A DNA stretch of 64,000 bases from positions 9,021,534 to 9,085,533 of the forward strand of contig NC_081331.1 in assembly GCF_022539665.2 (NCBI RefSeq). The letters run 5' to 3'. Source of the DNA: Daphnia carinata (taxonomy: Eukaryota; Arthropoda; Branchiopoda; Diplostraca; Daphniidae). This document shows positions 1-10,525 of the stretch, piece after piece. The notes below the pieces were generated by a model. It had not been told where the DNA came from, did not search any database, and saw nothing but the letters and a program-made list of their open reading frames with translations. The translations under genes and the position numbers were made by a program. Positions within the stretch are counted from its first letter, which is position 1. Every line of letters starts with the position of its first letter.

Positions 1-2460
1 CGAACGAGCACGCTGGCAAGTAGAGGACGGATGGATTGTCTTGCTCGCTTATGAACAGGTGTAGCTGATGGATTTTCATTTGCTTTACGTGTTCTTTCAT
101 CTTCAGCACCACTGCCAGAGTTGTCTTCATTGTCTCCCCCTTCTTCATTACCACCTAAAATTTCAAATAATAAATTCAACCATATAAAACAGCTTACCTA
201 AGACACAAATCTGCATAAGACGCATGAATGTTAAAGTGGTTTTCATACCGACTGTACGATAGCGCAATCTCAGTAATTCCTTAGCAGTAGCAATGACGTC
301 TTCTTCGTCTTCTCCGGCTGCTGTTATCCACGTTCCCTTTATTCTTGGGTCAAGCAGTGATCCTGCAATAGTTAAGAAAGTTAAAGAAATAGTATCATAA
401 CCATATCAGTGACTTCAACGTTAATACATACCCAATACAAAAAAGGTGTCTTTTGTAACCCGTCCCAATCGTTTAGTGAGAGATGTGCTTAATTCTTCTG
501 CCATGCTTTTGCAAGAAATTATGAATTTTGCTTCGTGATTCATTTTTGGGTCCGAAGAACATTGGTTTACCAAATCCAAATAAAATGGAATTACCAATCC
601 TACTGTTTCCGTATCCTTCTGGAAAACGTCTGTTGCAATTTTGAAGGGCTCTAGTAGGGTAACGAACTCTTTTAAACATTTCAGTTGCAGAGATGAAAGT
701 GATCCGTGAGCTTTGCAAGCATTCAGTTTAGACTGAAGGGTTGGGTCAATATCGATGGCGTTGAGGAAGTACTTCACCATTGAAAATTGCGAATTCCATC
801 TAGTAAGATTCATCATTGGTATTTTAAATCCGACGGAATCTACCAGAACCTTAGTATCTACGACACTTCGCCGAACCCCTCCTACTATCTTACACAACAA
901 ATCCAGGGCCTCCGAAACTAATTTCTAAAAAAATTGAGAACTGGTTAGGGGACAGCAAACAAGGAAATTGAAACAATGAACTGATACTTACATCGAGTGC
1001 CTTAAGTCCATCTTTAATGACTAACTGTGCCTGATGAGGCAAACATCCTGCGTGAGACGAAGTGGCTGTGACAAAACCCGTCTCGTTGATTTTCCAGCTG
1101 TTTTCTTGTATCAGCTCTGCGAGGTCAATTTCTAATGCAGATACTAGATTTTCAATGACGATATCTTCATTTTGCGAACCGTCAGCTGATGACGTACACT
1201 CTAAGTATTCTGGAATCAAAACGTAATTTGGTACTTCCATCCCGGCTTCGAGTTCTAGTTCAATGAATTCATCTTCCTTGTCTTCTCTGATGAAATTTGA
1301 GAGTTGTAATTGAAATGCAGCAGTCATGTTTGACGCATTATCAGTCACAGTGCGAACAACCTGGAAATATAAATGAATCATTATGCAGAATCGTAGAAAT
1401 ACAAAGATAAGGTACTAACCTTTCCATTCAGTTCCCAGTCGGAAACGACGCATTCGGACTCTGAGAGAATTGCTGCGGCTGTGTGATGTTTTGGCATCTC
1501 CTGCATGCTTAAAAAGCAGGTAAATGGAACGTAGTCGGCAGTTACTGAAGAACAAGAGACCCCCATAAATCCAGTCATGCTGTTTGATGACCAAAGATCA
1601 AGCATAATGGTAACAACATCACAAGACTTCAGCACTGTTTTTACTACTTCCGCAGTCCTTGAGTAGATTGATGGTATGATACCATCTCTCATTTTTTCAT
1701 AGCTCGGAATTTGATATGTAGGTGCGAGAAATGAGATCAGCTTCCGAAATCCCTCTCGTTGCACTATTGTTAAAGGCAAATTGTCTGAAACAATCATTTC
1801 GCCTAAAAGAGTGTCAATTTTCTTTTGAGTATCTTTTGGTATTTTTGGTGTTGCTATGAAATTCTTCATGGAAGACTGGTTTGTTAGGTTTGGTTTCCCT
1901 CCTCCTTTTACTTTGTTATAATCTTCTTCGTGGCATCTTCTTAAATGTCGGATGAAATTGGAAAAGGAATCTGCATGTCCGTGGTGATATTTCCCGTTGT
2001 TGCAATACTTACATTGCGCGAAGACCTTTCCGCTTGCGTAATCAGTATGCCAGTTCTTCCAGCAATTAGTTCTCCAGAGAGGCCACTTCGTTTGATCAAA
2101 GGTTGGCGTTTTCACAGCGTTTTTTGGTAGTTCTACTGGGATGGATCTTACTCCCTTGTCCAGAACATCTTCGTCTTCAGATGACAATCTATCTCCATCA
2201 GGAGCACTTGCCTCCCCTTCATATTGGGTTTCTGTAATAGTGTCTTCTTCCTCCTCTTCGTACAATAATGGATCCTGAATGGAAGGGGCTATTGCACGGT
2301 TACATTCTCTAACTTGCGATGCACCTCTTGATGCCCCTCTTGATCCAGCTCTTGATCCAGCTCTTGATCCAGCTCTTGATCCAGCTCTTGATCCACCTCT
2401 TGATCCACCTCGTGATCCTCTTGAAGCACCACGCTTGCTGCCACTACCTGGTCCACCCAT
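1..2460 (-). CDS. BED-finger hAT transposase-like gene, 5 exons, 3' end off the window
   Basis: Five exons join in one frame: 2460-1420, 1360-992, 924-432, 362-249 and 154 to beyond base 1, all with GT-AG introns. The N-terminus is a low-complexity GSRA-type repeat, followed by an acidic stretch. At about residues 125-185 comes a BED zinc finger (CKYC followed by an H-x4-H). The RNase-H-like catalytic core follows: an Asp in TIMLDLWSS, an Asp in TVTDNASN, a CLPHQAQL segment and a TRWNS motif. These are known signatures of hAT transposases and of ZBED-type domesticated relatives. The C-terminal dimerisation domain would lie left of base 1. No stop or frameshift interrupts the joined exons, unlike nearly everything else here. 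It could be an autonomous hAT element or a domesticated gene; terminal inverted repeats cannot be checked because one end is missing. Confidence 0.8.
2336..2425 (-). repeat. 12-bp tandem repeat encoding GSRA/GSRG
   Basis: The unit ctcttgatccag is repeated head to tail inside exon 1 of the hAT-like gene. It encodes an Arg/Ser/Gly-rich tail at the protein N-terminus. Copy number probably varies between alleles. Confidence 0.8.
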
Positions 2461-3090
2461 GTTTAATCATCTAAGAATGAAACCTGATAAATATGAGGAC
2501 TTAAATCTTATACAAAGATAAGATCAGAAATGCAAACCCTATGTATCCGTGGGATGTTAGAATGAGGACCCACAAACTCACTCGAAGACTTTTGCTGTCT
2601 TAAATGTGACACTTGACAGTGGCTGTCTGTGGCTATGGTACAAATTAGAGGCAAAGTCAGCAAAAACTGGAAATAGAATATATGGGAGAGTCAACCAATT
2701 AGGCGCAAACAAAAATTGCAAGAAACTTACCGATCAGAATTGGCAGGTATCTGTAGAATGATAGAAAGAGGATGACAGAACAATACCCTCACTTGAGGAC
2801 TTCTTGCTGCCTTCCCGGGGCCAAATGATAGTGACTATTTAGAGCCTAATTAGAGGCAAAGCCAAGTAAGAAGACAGCTTGTCAACCGTCACTTCAGCAA
2901 CAACTAGAAGTAAAATATTTTCCATAGAAGACAATAAGGTATATGCGAACAAATGTAGCAAATAAGTAACTTACCAATCAGAAAGGGAAGGTATCTGTAG
3001 GACGTGGAATGATGAGATAAAATTAGGATGATAAGTTGATAACACGATATATTAGCTGAGAACTGTTGTTGTCATGCGTGTGACAAATGG
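2461..3090. repeat. Noncoding; three degenerate ~230-bp tandem units
   Basis: Similar blocks recur near 2513, 2733 and 2974. Each holds an atcagaa stretch, a gtatc(t/c)gt stretch, then a ctgagg/cttgagg-type stretch and a block with attagaggcaaag or a decayed form of it. They lie directly upstream of the hAT-like start codon, so they may be subterminal repeats of that element or part of its promoter region. No coding sequence is seen. Confidence 0.45.
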
Positions 3091-3225
3091 GCAATGACTG
3101 CTAGTGACGATGAACGACGAAATTTACCCCACTGGCTACTTAATAGGCCTATAACTATGGCCCCTAAAACATCGGAAAACGTGCGAATCGCTCATGTCAC
3201 TAGCGACATCTGCAAAGCAATTTTT

Positions 3226-3370
3226 GGAAGTAATGATTTGGATTTGATTTGGATTTTTCACGATATTTCAAATCAAATCCAAATCCAAAGCATCATTATA
3301 AAAAATTTTTGAAATCCAAATCAAATCAGCAAAATGATTTGATTTGATTTGGATTTGATTTGAATTGCGG
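3226..3370. repeat. GATTTGGATTT-type inverted simple repeat
   Basis: Short units gatttggattt and the complement aaatccaaatc alternate on the same strand, so the segment can fold on itself. It resembles the palindromic subterminal sequence of some short DNA transposons. No target-site duplication was found. The stretch 3371-3690 is AT-rich and shows no supportable gene. Confidence 0.45.
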
Positions 3371-3689
3371 GCAAAAATCCAATACACTGCTAAAATCGCC
3401 TTTAGCCAATAAGTTTTCCTAATATTTCCTGCGGGCAAAAATACGACAACTGAAAATTTGGAAAAAAAGTGAGGTTGGGAAAAGGTTACGATTCGAACAA
3501 TGTGTGCCTTTCTCCAGACTTCTCAAATTTTCAGTTTTCTTTATTTTGCTCGAAGCAAAATTACAAAAAACATCGGAAATCGGCAAACCGTCTGGAATTT
3601 TGCCGTCAAAACAAACAAACAAAAAAAAACGCATGCTTTTTTTGTTTATATGTTGCAAAAATTAAATGCCATCTAGCGCTAGTAATATA

Positions 3690-4933
3690 TTATTTTATTT
3701 TTGGCGACCGGGGGGTGCCTTTTTTTTCTGGAGGATACTGTACTTCAAAGGCCTTCGCGTAGTCTGGATGCGCCAGCTGTGCTGCCTTTACCAGCGCCGC
3801 CTCCAACGCTACAAAGCTACTCTGCTCGGGCTCCCCCCACCGAAAAACTCCTTTTCCCTCCATTGCCGTGAGTGGATACGCCGTCTTGGCGAAGTTCGGG
3901 ACAAACTTGCGATAGAAGGAGCAAAGGCCTACAAAGCTCTTCACCCACTTCCTCTTCACTTTTTCACTATCGTTGAGGGTTGGGTCAATAACCCCCTGCC
4001 GCTGCATCTTGTCTACCGCCGCCTTAATGAGCTCCCGTTCCTGACAGACGCGTCGCCTTGATCACTGTTTGATCGGCGCCGCATCACCCAGGTAGGTAGG
4101 TATAGTATGCTCCAGGACAGTACATTGCCCAATACAATCGCTGCCTTCAGCGAACACATCTTGGAAACTCATCAAAAGCGAAATGAGGTCCACGCGATCT
4201 TCTCCTGTTAGTGTCTTCGCCACACATTCCTCGAACATAACCGAGTCCCACTTTCCGGGCCGTTCACTGCCCCTCCCGGCTGTACGTCCATCTTCCATTT
4301 CCAGTGGAAGACCGCTGCTCTGGTCGACAACCACCAATTGCCCAAGAGATGTACCTTCCACAATCACATGATCTGTGTGATCGACCTTTATCACGTGAAC
4401 CACTGCATATGACTTGGTACAGTCAATCAACGCGTGGCCACTTTTCTCAAGTAGCTTCTTCGACGGGCGGAGGAGCATAATTGCGTCCCTACTTCCTCCC
4501 TCTTGGATGGACACCTTCACGGACACCGCACTCCTTTTCGGCACCGTGACACGCACTGTTGCGGTCACTTTCCTTATGGCGTCTCTACCTCCGGCTGCTC
4601 CAATGTCGATCGCCCCAAGCTCCACTATCGGAGGGCTGCTAAAGCAGATCTTCAATTCCCAAAGAGCTTCAGTAAATTCCTTCCCATGATGAAGTCGGGT
4701 CCAAAAGTTTTCAGCACGACGGCTTCTCTTTCCACCGACGTGTTCTTATTCCTCACCGTCAGGGCAACTTTCCCTTTTTTTGTGCTTGCTAATGACGGCG
4801 TGATTACAGAAATGACCGCTCCCGTGTCCACTAAAGCTTCAACGGGGCATCCACCAATCCCAATTTCTTCCGTGGGCTGTTGGTCGCCGCCATTGGCCGC
4901 TCCAATTGATTGGCTCTGCTCTACGCCAATCAC
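3690..4933 (-). pseudogene. Element A protease and RT remnant
   Basis: The retropepsin active-site segment DTGAVISVITP lies near 4795-4830. It is followed by the acidic linker seen in the other copies (FQDVFAEG segment) and the start of RT. The sequence then jumps from a GVID segment to the thumb/connection segment SFVGLCSFYRKFVPNF, so the palm with the catalytic YxDD is deleted. The last residues before 3690 are unrelated to the family, so 3690 is a truncation point. Confidence 0.75.
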
Positions 4934-5026
4934 AGCACAGGCTGCTTTTGGCTCCTCGCCCTCCGGCTTTGTAGGCTTTAGTGCGCCTTCTCGCCTCTTC
5001 CTGTGGACAATTCCTTGCGATATGCC

Positions 5027-6864
5027 CTACTTCGTCGCAATTATAACATCGGAACGGGTTCTTCTTCTTCGGCTTTCGGTTATTTTCATTTTTCCGTCGT
5101 TGATGCTTTTCTTTCTCGACTGCCCTCTCGCCTTCGCCAGCTCATCGCGCAGCTCCTGTATCTGCCGCTGGAGCTCTTGCATCTTGTCAAAACCTACTCC
5201 CCCGATGGGAGCTTTCTCATTCTCCCGGCGCGCATCTTCATAGCCTCTTTCGTAGGCCGTTTTTACAGCATCTACATGAAGCCTTCCTTTTTCGAGAAAC
5301 TCCTCGCAGGTCGTGATTCCGAGCACGTGCAGCCTTTCGTAAAGTGCTGGGCTTAACCCCCTGAACAGGTGGTCAATGCAAACTTCTTCCGCAATATCTG
5401 GTTGCACGATACGGCACAAATCCATAACGTCGTGGTAGTACTCCGTTATGTCTTCGTCTTTCCCATGGACTCTCATCCGCAGCTTCCTATCCATTTGTCG
5501 CTTCAAGTTTACTGCAACAAACTGCTTCAAAAACAGTCATCATTTCATTTCAAGTCAAGTCATTATTAGTCCATCTGTTGTGGCGACGGATCCTTTCAAA
5601 TCGATCAATCCACCCCACAGCATTTTCCTTCGCCGTGCCGCGGAATTTCTCCGGCTCCTTATACTGGAAGATCGACCTTTCCGCCATGTCCTCCTCCTCT
5701 GCCAGAAAAGGATCCCAAACTAGCTCCTCTTCCGGGGTATGGACTGCCGCCTTGGTGAATCCCCGACACTAAATCTGTTTCTTTCTTGCCTGACCAACAC
5801 CGCTGCGTGAGACGTGCTGCGAGGTCGTAGGCCTTCGCGCAGGCTTCTTCTTTCAAAGTCCGCTCTTCGCTCTTCCGCCGCGTCGTGTTCCTCTCGCGAC
5901 AGCTGTCCACTATCAATACCTGACAATCTCTCGGTGATACCAGTGGTGTCGGCTTCCACGCCAACCATGCTTCTCCTGTCGACAGCGCCTTCTGCTTGCG
6001 CTGACACTGGCCGCGCCCCTTCCTGGTTTTAGGTCACCGTCTCTTGCGTCACGAGCGAGTTCGTTTCGATAGTCTGCCGAGCTCGCGACCCTTGTTGGAA
6101 GCTAAAGGCCTCCACCTTCCGCCGCCTACTTTCCGCCAGAATGGCTTGTATTTCAATCCTTTCCTGGCTTACGGGTCCTGCTCCTTGCGGGATGAGCGAC
6201 CCAGCGTCGTCCACCTCCGGTCGTCGCGTATGCAATTTCCGGTCTCGGTTGACAATCCGCTCTTCCTGTCGCCCCTCTTCTCCCGCTCCGGCTCGTATGT
6301 TGACCACGCTCCCAACAACACGGGCACATTCACGATGCTCGTATGCCACTGTCGGCTCGTATCCCCCTTTTCCCGCAGCACAACTGGTTTCCTGACTCTT
6401 CGAAACCTGGTGACACTGAGCCTCCACGAATTCCTCGCCCTGTTCGGAATCCAACTCAAACTGCGTCAAATCTGGGATATTTCCTTGTTGGGACGCCTCT
6501 TCGACCACGCACGCACCTCTCTGCCCGAATGTGAGCTCACTCACCTCACCAGAGGGCCTCTCGACCGCCCCTTAGACCGCACTGATGTTGCACCTGCCTC
6601 CTGTAATCTCTTCGAAGTTCGTGCCACTGCACTTGGAAGTGTCGTTGGCCTCAAACCCGTGTAATAGGTCTGAATTTCCTTCGCCGCCTCTTCAGCTGCT
6701 CGTCTACGACTCCTTTCCCCAGCGTCTGAAATCACACCTCTCCCGTGTGACATCAAAACGAGGACCCACTGCGACCCACTCTCAACCACACGTTCTATCA
6801 GACCGTTGTTGTGGCCTCGTGCCCAACAATAAATTGCTGAGTCCGACTTCCAGAGACCCCTCAC
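5027..6864 (-). pseudogene. Element A gag remnant
   Basis: The N-terminus matches the gag of element C (MSHGRG followed by a GERSRRRAAEEAAKEIQ segment), then an Arg/Glu-rich linker and the capsid-like segment containing YYHDVMDLCRIVQPD. A CCHC zinc knuckle (C-YN-C-DEVG-H) follows near 5030-5050. At least three frame changes and a deletion of the capsid N-terminal half near 5540-5580 break the gene. Confidence 0.7.
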
Positions 6865-6928
6865 AACAAACGCCTACCTGAGTTAAACGTGCAGTTGACC
6901 AGTTAAGAACGCAGGAGCATCTTCACCA

Positions 6929-7186
6929 TGTAACAGTTTCACTGGGTTAAGGCTTGTATTGACACATAGACACGATATAGTACACCAAAACACACTAGAC
7001 GATAGGCTACAGATCGACGACTACTGCACAACAACTACTTGGCTACCGCTCAACTAACTACCCTGACTTGTCAGAGTACGGCTTTTAAAGCTCCCGACAT
7101 CCGGTCAGAGCGTCAATGCTAGCCAACGCTTGACTTGCAGATCGCCTATCATCATGCGATAGGCGACAAAGTCCATTGGCGCTACA
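6929..7186 (-). repeat. 5' LTR of element A
   Basis: 258 bp bounded by TG and CA. It aligns over its length with the LTRs of element C (start tgtaacagtttcactgg, end ccattggcgctaca on the plus strand). The adjoining primer-site-like sequence, gcaggagcatcttcacca (6911-6928), is shared with copies B and C. Confidence 0.8.
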
Positions 7187-7439
7187 GTATTTTTAAAGTA
7201 CTATGCATTCGCTTACCTCATCTGTGTAAAATTCAGATTAATGTAAATGTTCTTACTTCTTCTAGCAAACATGTACTTCCCGGACTTATTATTGTACGAT
7301 AATAACCTTTTATGTATTTGACAGTCTCGTTAAGACCTACAAAACTTGTACCCACAATGATGATTATGTTTGTCTAACTTAAGCATGAAAATACAAGAGA
7401 TTTTGAGTAAAAGACACAAGAAAGTTACGGCTTATTAAA
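7187..7439. other. Unassigned spacer
   Basis: AT-rich sequence between element A and the next LTR-like repeat. No gene, structural RNA or inverted repeat was recognised. Confidence 0.4.
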
Positions 7440-7720
7440 GGGAAGCTGAAACAGATATGCGCGTACAACTGACTTTCTTCAGATCTTGGGTTCACCAAGA
7501 AACTTCGCTTATTGGCCAATTCGTAAATTGCTGCGCAATTACTTGCCACCAATCAAAGATGTTTACCATGGCTTGATAATGGTGCGATGATGCCACCAAT
7601 CAAAATGTTTTTTTAAGTGCCGAGATGCCGATGACACATTGATGCGCCTACTAGCAGGTGTTCATTTAGGGCACCCGTGCTGCGTAAGTTATGGTGCAAT
7701 GGTACAATTATGCAATAGTG
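7440..7720 (-). repeat. LTR-like repeat next to glycoprotein relic
   Basis: Shares blocks with two other stretches of this window, near 54355 and 55045: cagatctt(a/g)(g)gttcacca-gaaac, ccgccaatcaaagatg-like and gctagcaggtgttcat-like. It lies immediately downstream, on the minus strand, of a glycoprotein-like gene. That is the position of the 3' LTR of an envelope-bearing element. Confidence 0.5.
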
Positions 7721-7727
7721 CAATTGT

Positions 7728-8434
7728 TCAATTCATATATTTATTTAAGTAGTTAATAATGATACAAACAAAAGGAATATCTGAGAAAGATGTATCTGTC
7801 TTCGTTATATCACTCCCGGCGGCGTGAGAAGTGTTGTTGCGGAAAGCATAAGGTTTATCATTGAAATTGATAAATCCATCAGTCCAATAGCAAGGCGAGT
7901 ACTTGACAAGTTTCCAGCCATCGAGGTTAACGGCATAATTTTGAAATTTTGGTTGTGGTCCCCAAGAAGTCAATACAGTCTTAAATGTGATATTTAAGGC
8001 GTTACACTGAATCACTAAAACCGTTTTGCCGAAAGCTTGCAATTTTGTCTACTGGGGTAAATTTAATTGCAAGGCAGCTAACCATCCATTATACTGAACA
8101 GTTGTAACGGCTCTTTCATGTGTGGCCTTGCGAGCATCACACTGTAATAATTGAATTTCTCGTGCAATTCGTTTTCATGATCGATGAGTTGATCTCGAAT
8201 ATATTGAATATTCGCGGGCATGTTCAAATTTTCAGCGCTAGGGTCTCCAATGTTGTTGTTAAATTTTCCATGATGGCCGCCGTCGTGACAAACAGTTTTT
8301 GATTGGTCGACGATTTCACAAGTCTTATTGGGGCAATTTTGTTGTATTGAAACACAACGAGGTGCCGGTGTTAAATGGAAATCGAGTTGATTACTATCGT
8401 CGTGAAGTATGTATCCTGGTAGATGTATCAACAT
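7728..8434 (-). pseudogene. Virus-type glycoprotein relic, copy 1
   Basis: Two reading segments (8434-8078 and 8042-7728) are separated by a stop codon and a short frame change. Shared with copy 2 near 20.3-20.8 kb are a DQLIDHENEL-type helix, a TKLQAFGKT-type strand and a GWKLVKYSPCYW...NFN block with conserved cysteine and tryptophan. Relative to copy 2 the membrane-proximal part is deleted: the block runs straight into the shared 3' end (GGGAGTGAT followed by AACGAAG). The Cys/Trp block recalls envelope glycoproteins shared by chuvirus-like viruses and some arthropod LTR elements; that assignment is from memory of the family and is tentative. Confidence 0.5.
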
Positions 8435-8746
8435 GCCGATTCCATCTTCGACCAGTCGGGTATTTAATTAAGGTTTCTGTGTATAGGTTTGGCCCTAAAT
8501 CAGTGTTAAATGATCATACGACCAATTGCCTGACGTGGCAGAAGCGGTTCCGATAGGTGTTGAAAAGTTCGCGTTTTCTTTTGTTGGAAAAGTTGAATTT
8601 TTTCAATAACACAGTGTATAATTTCCGAATCAATTGTCTGTAATCAATATTCGGAAAACAACGAACGACTCTTAATCCACTTCCTCTTTGCTTTCTCATT
8701 ACCATTGAGGTTTGGGCCAGGTAATTTTTCGATGACCTTATAGTGG

Positions 8747-9230
8747 TCAAGATCTGTTTAAATTTTGGCTCGGCTCCAGACGTGGCCAAACATCCGCACT
8801 AGCTCGTTTCCGAAGGAACACCTCTAAATTTTCGCCCTCCGGAAGCACAAAACTTTTCCCAGCCTCTCTATGTATTGTTTGCATCCTTCCTGAAGGTGAC
8901 CACGTGTACATCAGACTATCAGTCCACTTCAAGCCTGCCAAAACCATTTCCATAAGCCATTGAAAAGGGCTCGGTGTCGAACACAACCCAAACGGCATAA
9001 CTCGGAGCTGGTAGAGGCCGTCAGGCGCCATAAACGCTGTCTTCTACTTATTTCCTTCGGTGACTACCACACTGAAGAGTGTCGCTCCCTCCAGTTTTGA
9101 TATGACATCGTCGATGCGCGGAGGTGGGTAGTCATCCTTCGTCATTACTTAATTTAGACGACTGTAATCTATGCAGAATCGCCACTTCCCGTCCTTTTTC
9201 TTCAGAAGACCGATTCACGATTACCAGGGG
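8747..9230 (-). pseudogene. Element B reverse transcriptase fragment
   Basis: Recognisable RT palm: CIDYSRLN near 9150, PPPRIDDVISKLEGA near 9090, and YQLRVMPFGLCSTPSPFQ near 8970-9015. The place where YxDD should follow is disrupted: the Met-Tyr is followed by a frame change and the aspartates are missing near 8905. This is the only copy in the window that retains most of the palm, and it is catalytically dead. Confidence 0.75.
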
Positions 9231-10299
9231 CTCTGCGCAGGTTTAATAACTCCCTGCCTTAACATTTTCTCTAACTCCGCCTTAATGAGCTCCCGTTTCT
9301 GCCAAGCGCATCGCAAGTAACTGCTCAATTGGAATCGAATCCCCGTAGGGATAGCATGCACCAGGACAGTGCACTGATCAAGACATTCGCTGCTTTCAGT
9401 GAACACATCTTGGAAACTCATCAGTAGCGAAATGAGGTCTCCACGATCCTGCTCTATAAGTGTAAACACCACACATCTTTCGAACATAACCGGGTCCCGA
9501 GGCTTCCTAGGCCGCCCGCTGTCCCTCCTGGCGTGTTCTTTCCCGGACAGCAGTCTGCCTACGGCATTCGACGATGTATCGGTGATACCAGTGGTGTCGG
9601 CTTCCACGCCAAGCGCGCTTCTCCTGTCACCAGCGCCTTCCTTTACACTGACACTGGACGCGCCCCACTTCTGGTTCTCGGTCAACGTCTCTTGTTGCCT
9701 GAGCGAATTTGATTCGCTAGCCTGCCGAGATCGCGACCTTTGATCGCTGCTAACGGCTTTCCGCCGCCCACTCCCCGCCGGAACGGTATGTATGTCGATC
9801 CTTTCTTGTTTTTTTGGGGACCGACACCTGCGAGTTGAACGAGGCGGCGTCGTCTACCTCCGGTCGTCGCGTATGCGATTTCCGGTCTCGGTTGACCAGC
9901 CGCCCTCCCCATCGTTCTTCTTCTACCGCTAAGGCTGGTGTGTCAATCTCTCGTTCGCTCCCAACGCCACAGGCACCGTCACTATGCTCGTACACCTCCG
10001 TCTGCTCGTATCCCCCCTTTCCTACAGCACACCTGGCCTCTGGACTCTCCGAGATCTGGTGACTCTGAGCCTCAACGAAATCCTCTCACTGTGGTTCGGA
10101 ATCCAACTCAATCTGCGTCATATCCGGGATATCTTCGTGTTAGGACGCCTCTCTGGTCAGCTATTTACGTCTCCTCCCGAAAGTGTGCTCACTCTCTTCA
10201 CCAGCGGGGCCTCTCGACCGCCCCGTGAACCGTATTGAGGCTGTACGTGCCTGTGGTACTCGCGTCTAAGCTCGTCCCGCTGCAGGAGCATCTCCACCA

Positions 10300-10525
10300 T
10301 GAACAATTTAACTGGGTTTTTGGCTTGTATTAACACACAGACAAGGTGCAATATATCAAAACACACGAAACAATAGACTACAACTCGACGACTAATTGAC
10401 CGACTCCCAAACAACAACGCCACAACTACCACTCTGATTTTTCAGGGTCGGGCTTTTAAGGCTCCCGACATCCGACCAGAGCGGCAATGCCAGCCGACGC
10501 CTGACTTGTGGATCGCCTATCATCT
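10300..10525 (-). repeat. Partial 5' LTR of element B
   Basis: Aligns with the LTR of element A (aactgggttt, cttgtatt, ggctcccgacatccg, cgcctatcat blocks) and breaks off at about 10525. It is preceded by the conserved gcaggagcatctccacca (10282-10299). Confidence 0.7.

Larger units (their letters stand above)
3690..7186 (-). mobile_element. LTR retroelement A, truncated (Gypsy-like, A-D family)
   Basis: Read on the minus strand it runs 5' LTR, leader, gag, protease, then a fragment of reverse transcriptase, and stops abruptly at about 3690 with no integrase, envelope or 3' LTR. Protein segments match elements C and D in this window. Many frameshifts and stops mark it as dead. The RT palm is missing: the N-terminal part (about 4010-4075) is joined directly to the connection segment near 3985. 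Confidence 0.8.
8690..10525 (-). mobile_element. LTR retroelement B, internally deleted relic (A-D family)
   Basis: Minus-strand order: partial 5' LTR (10300-10525), primer-site region, gag N-terminal segments, PR-RT linker, RT fragment ending about 8690. Capsid, nucleocapsid and protease are absent: the gag linker segment GVEADTTGIT runs directly into the PR-RT linker segment FQDVFTESSECL. It has many stops. No integrase, envelope or 3' LTR is present. Confidence 0.75.

Noticed and set aside
2279-2521. Plus-strand Leu/Asp/Pro repeat frame opposite the hAT-like exon
   Set aside because: It is the antisense of the GSRA repeat. The minus-strand frame has the BED finger and splice structure, so this is a shadow.
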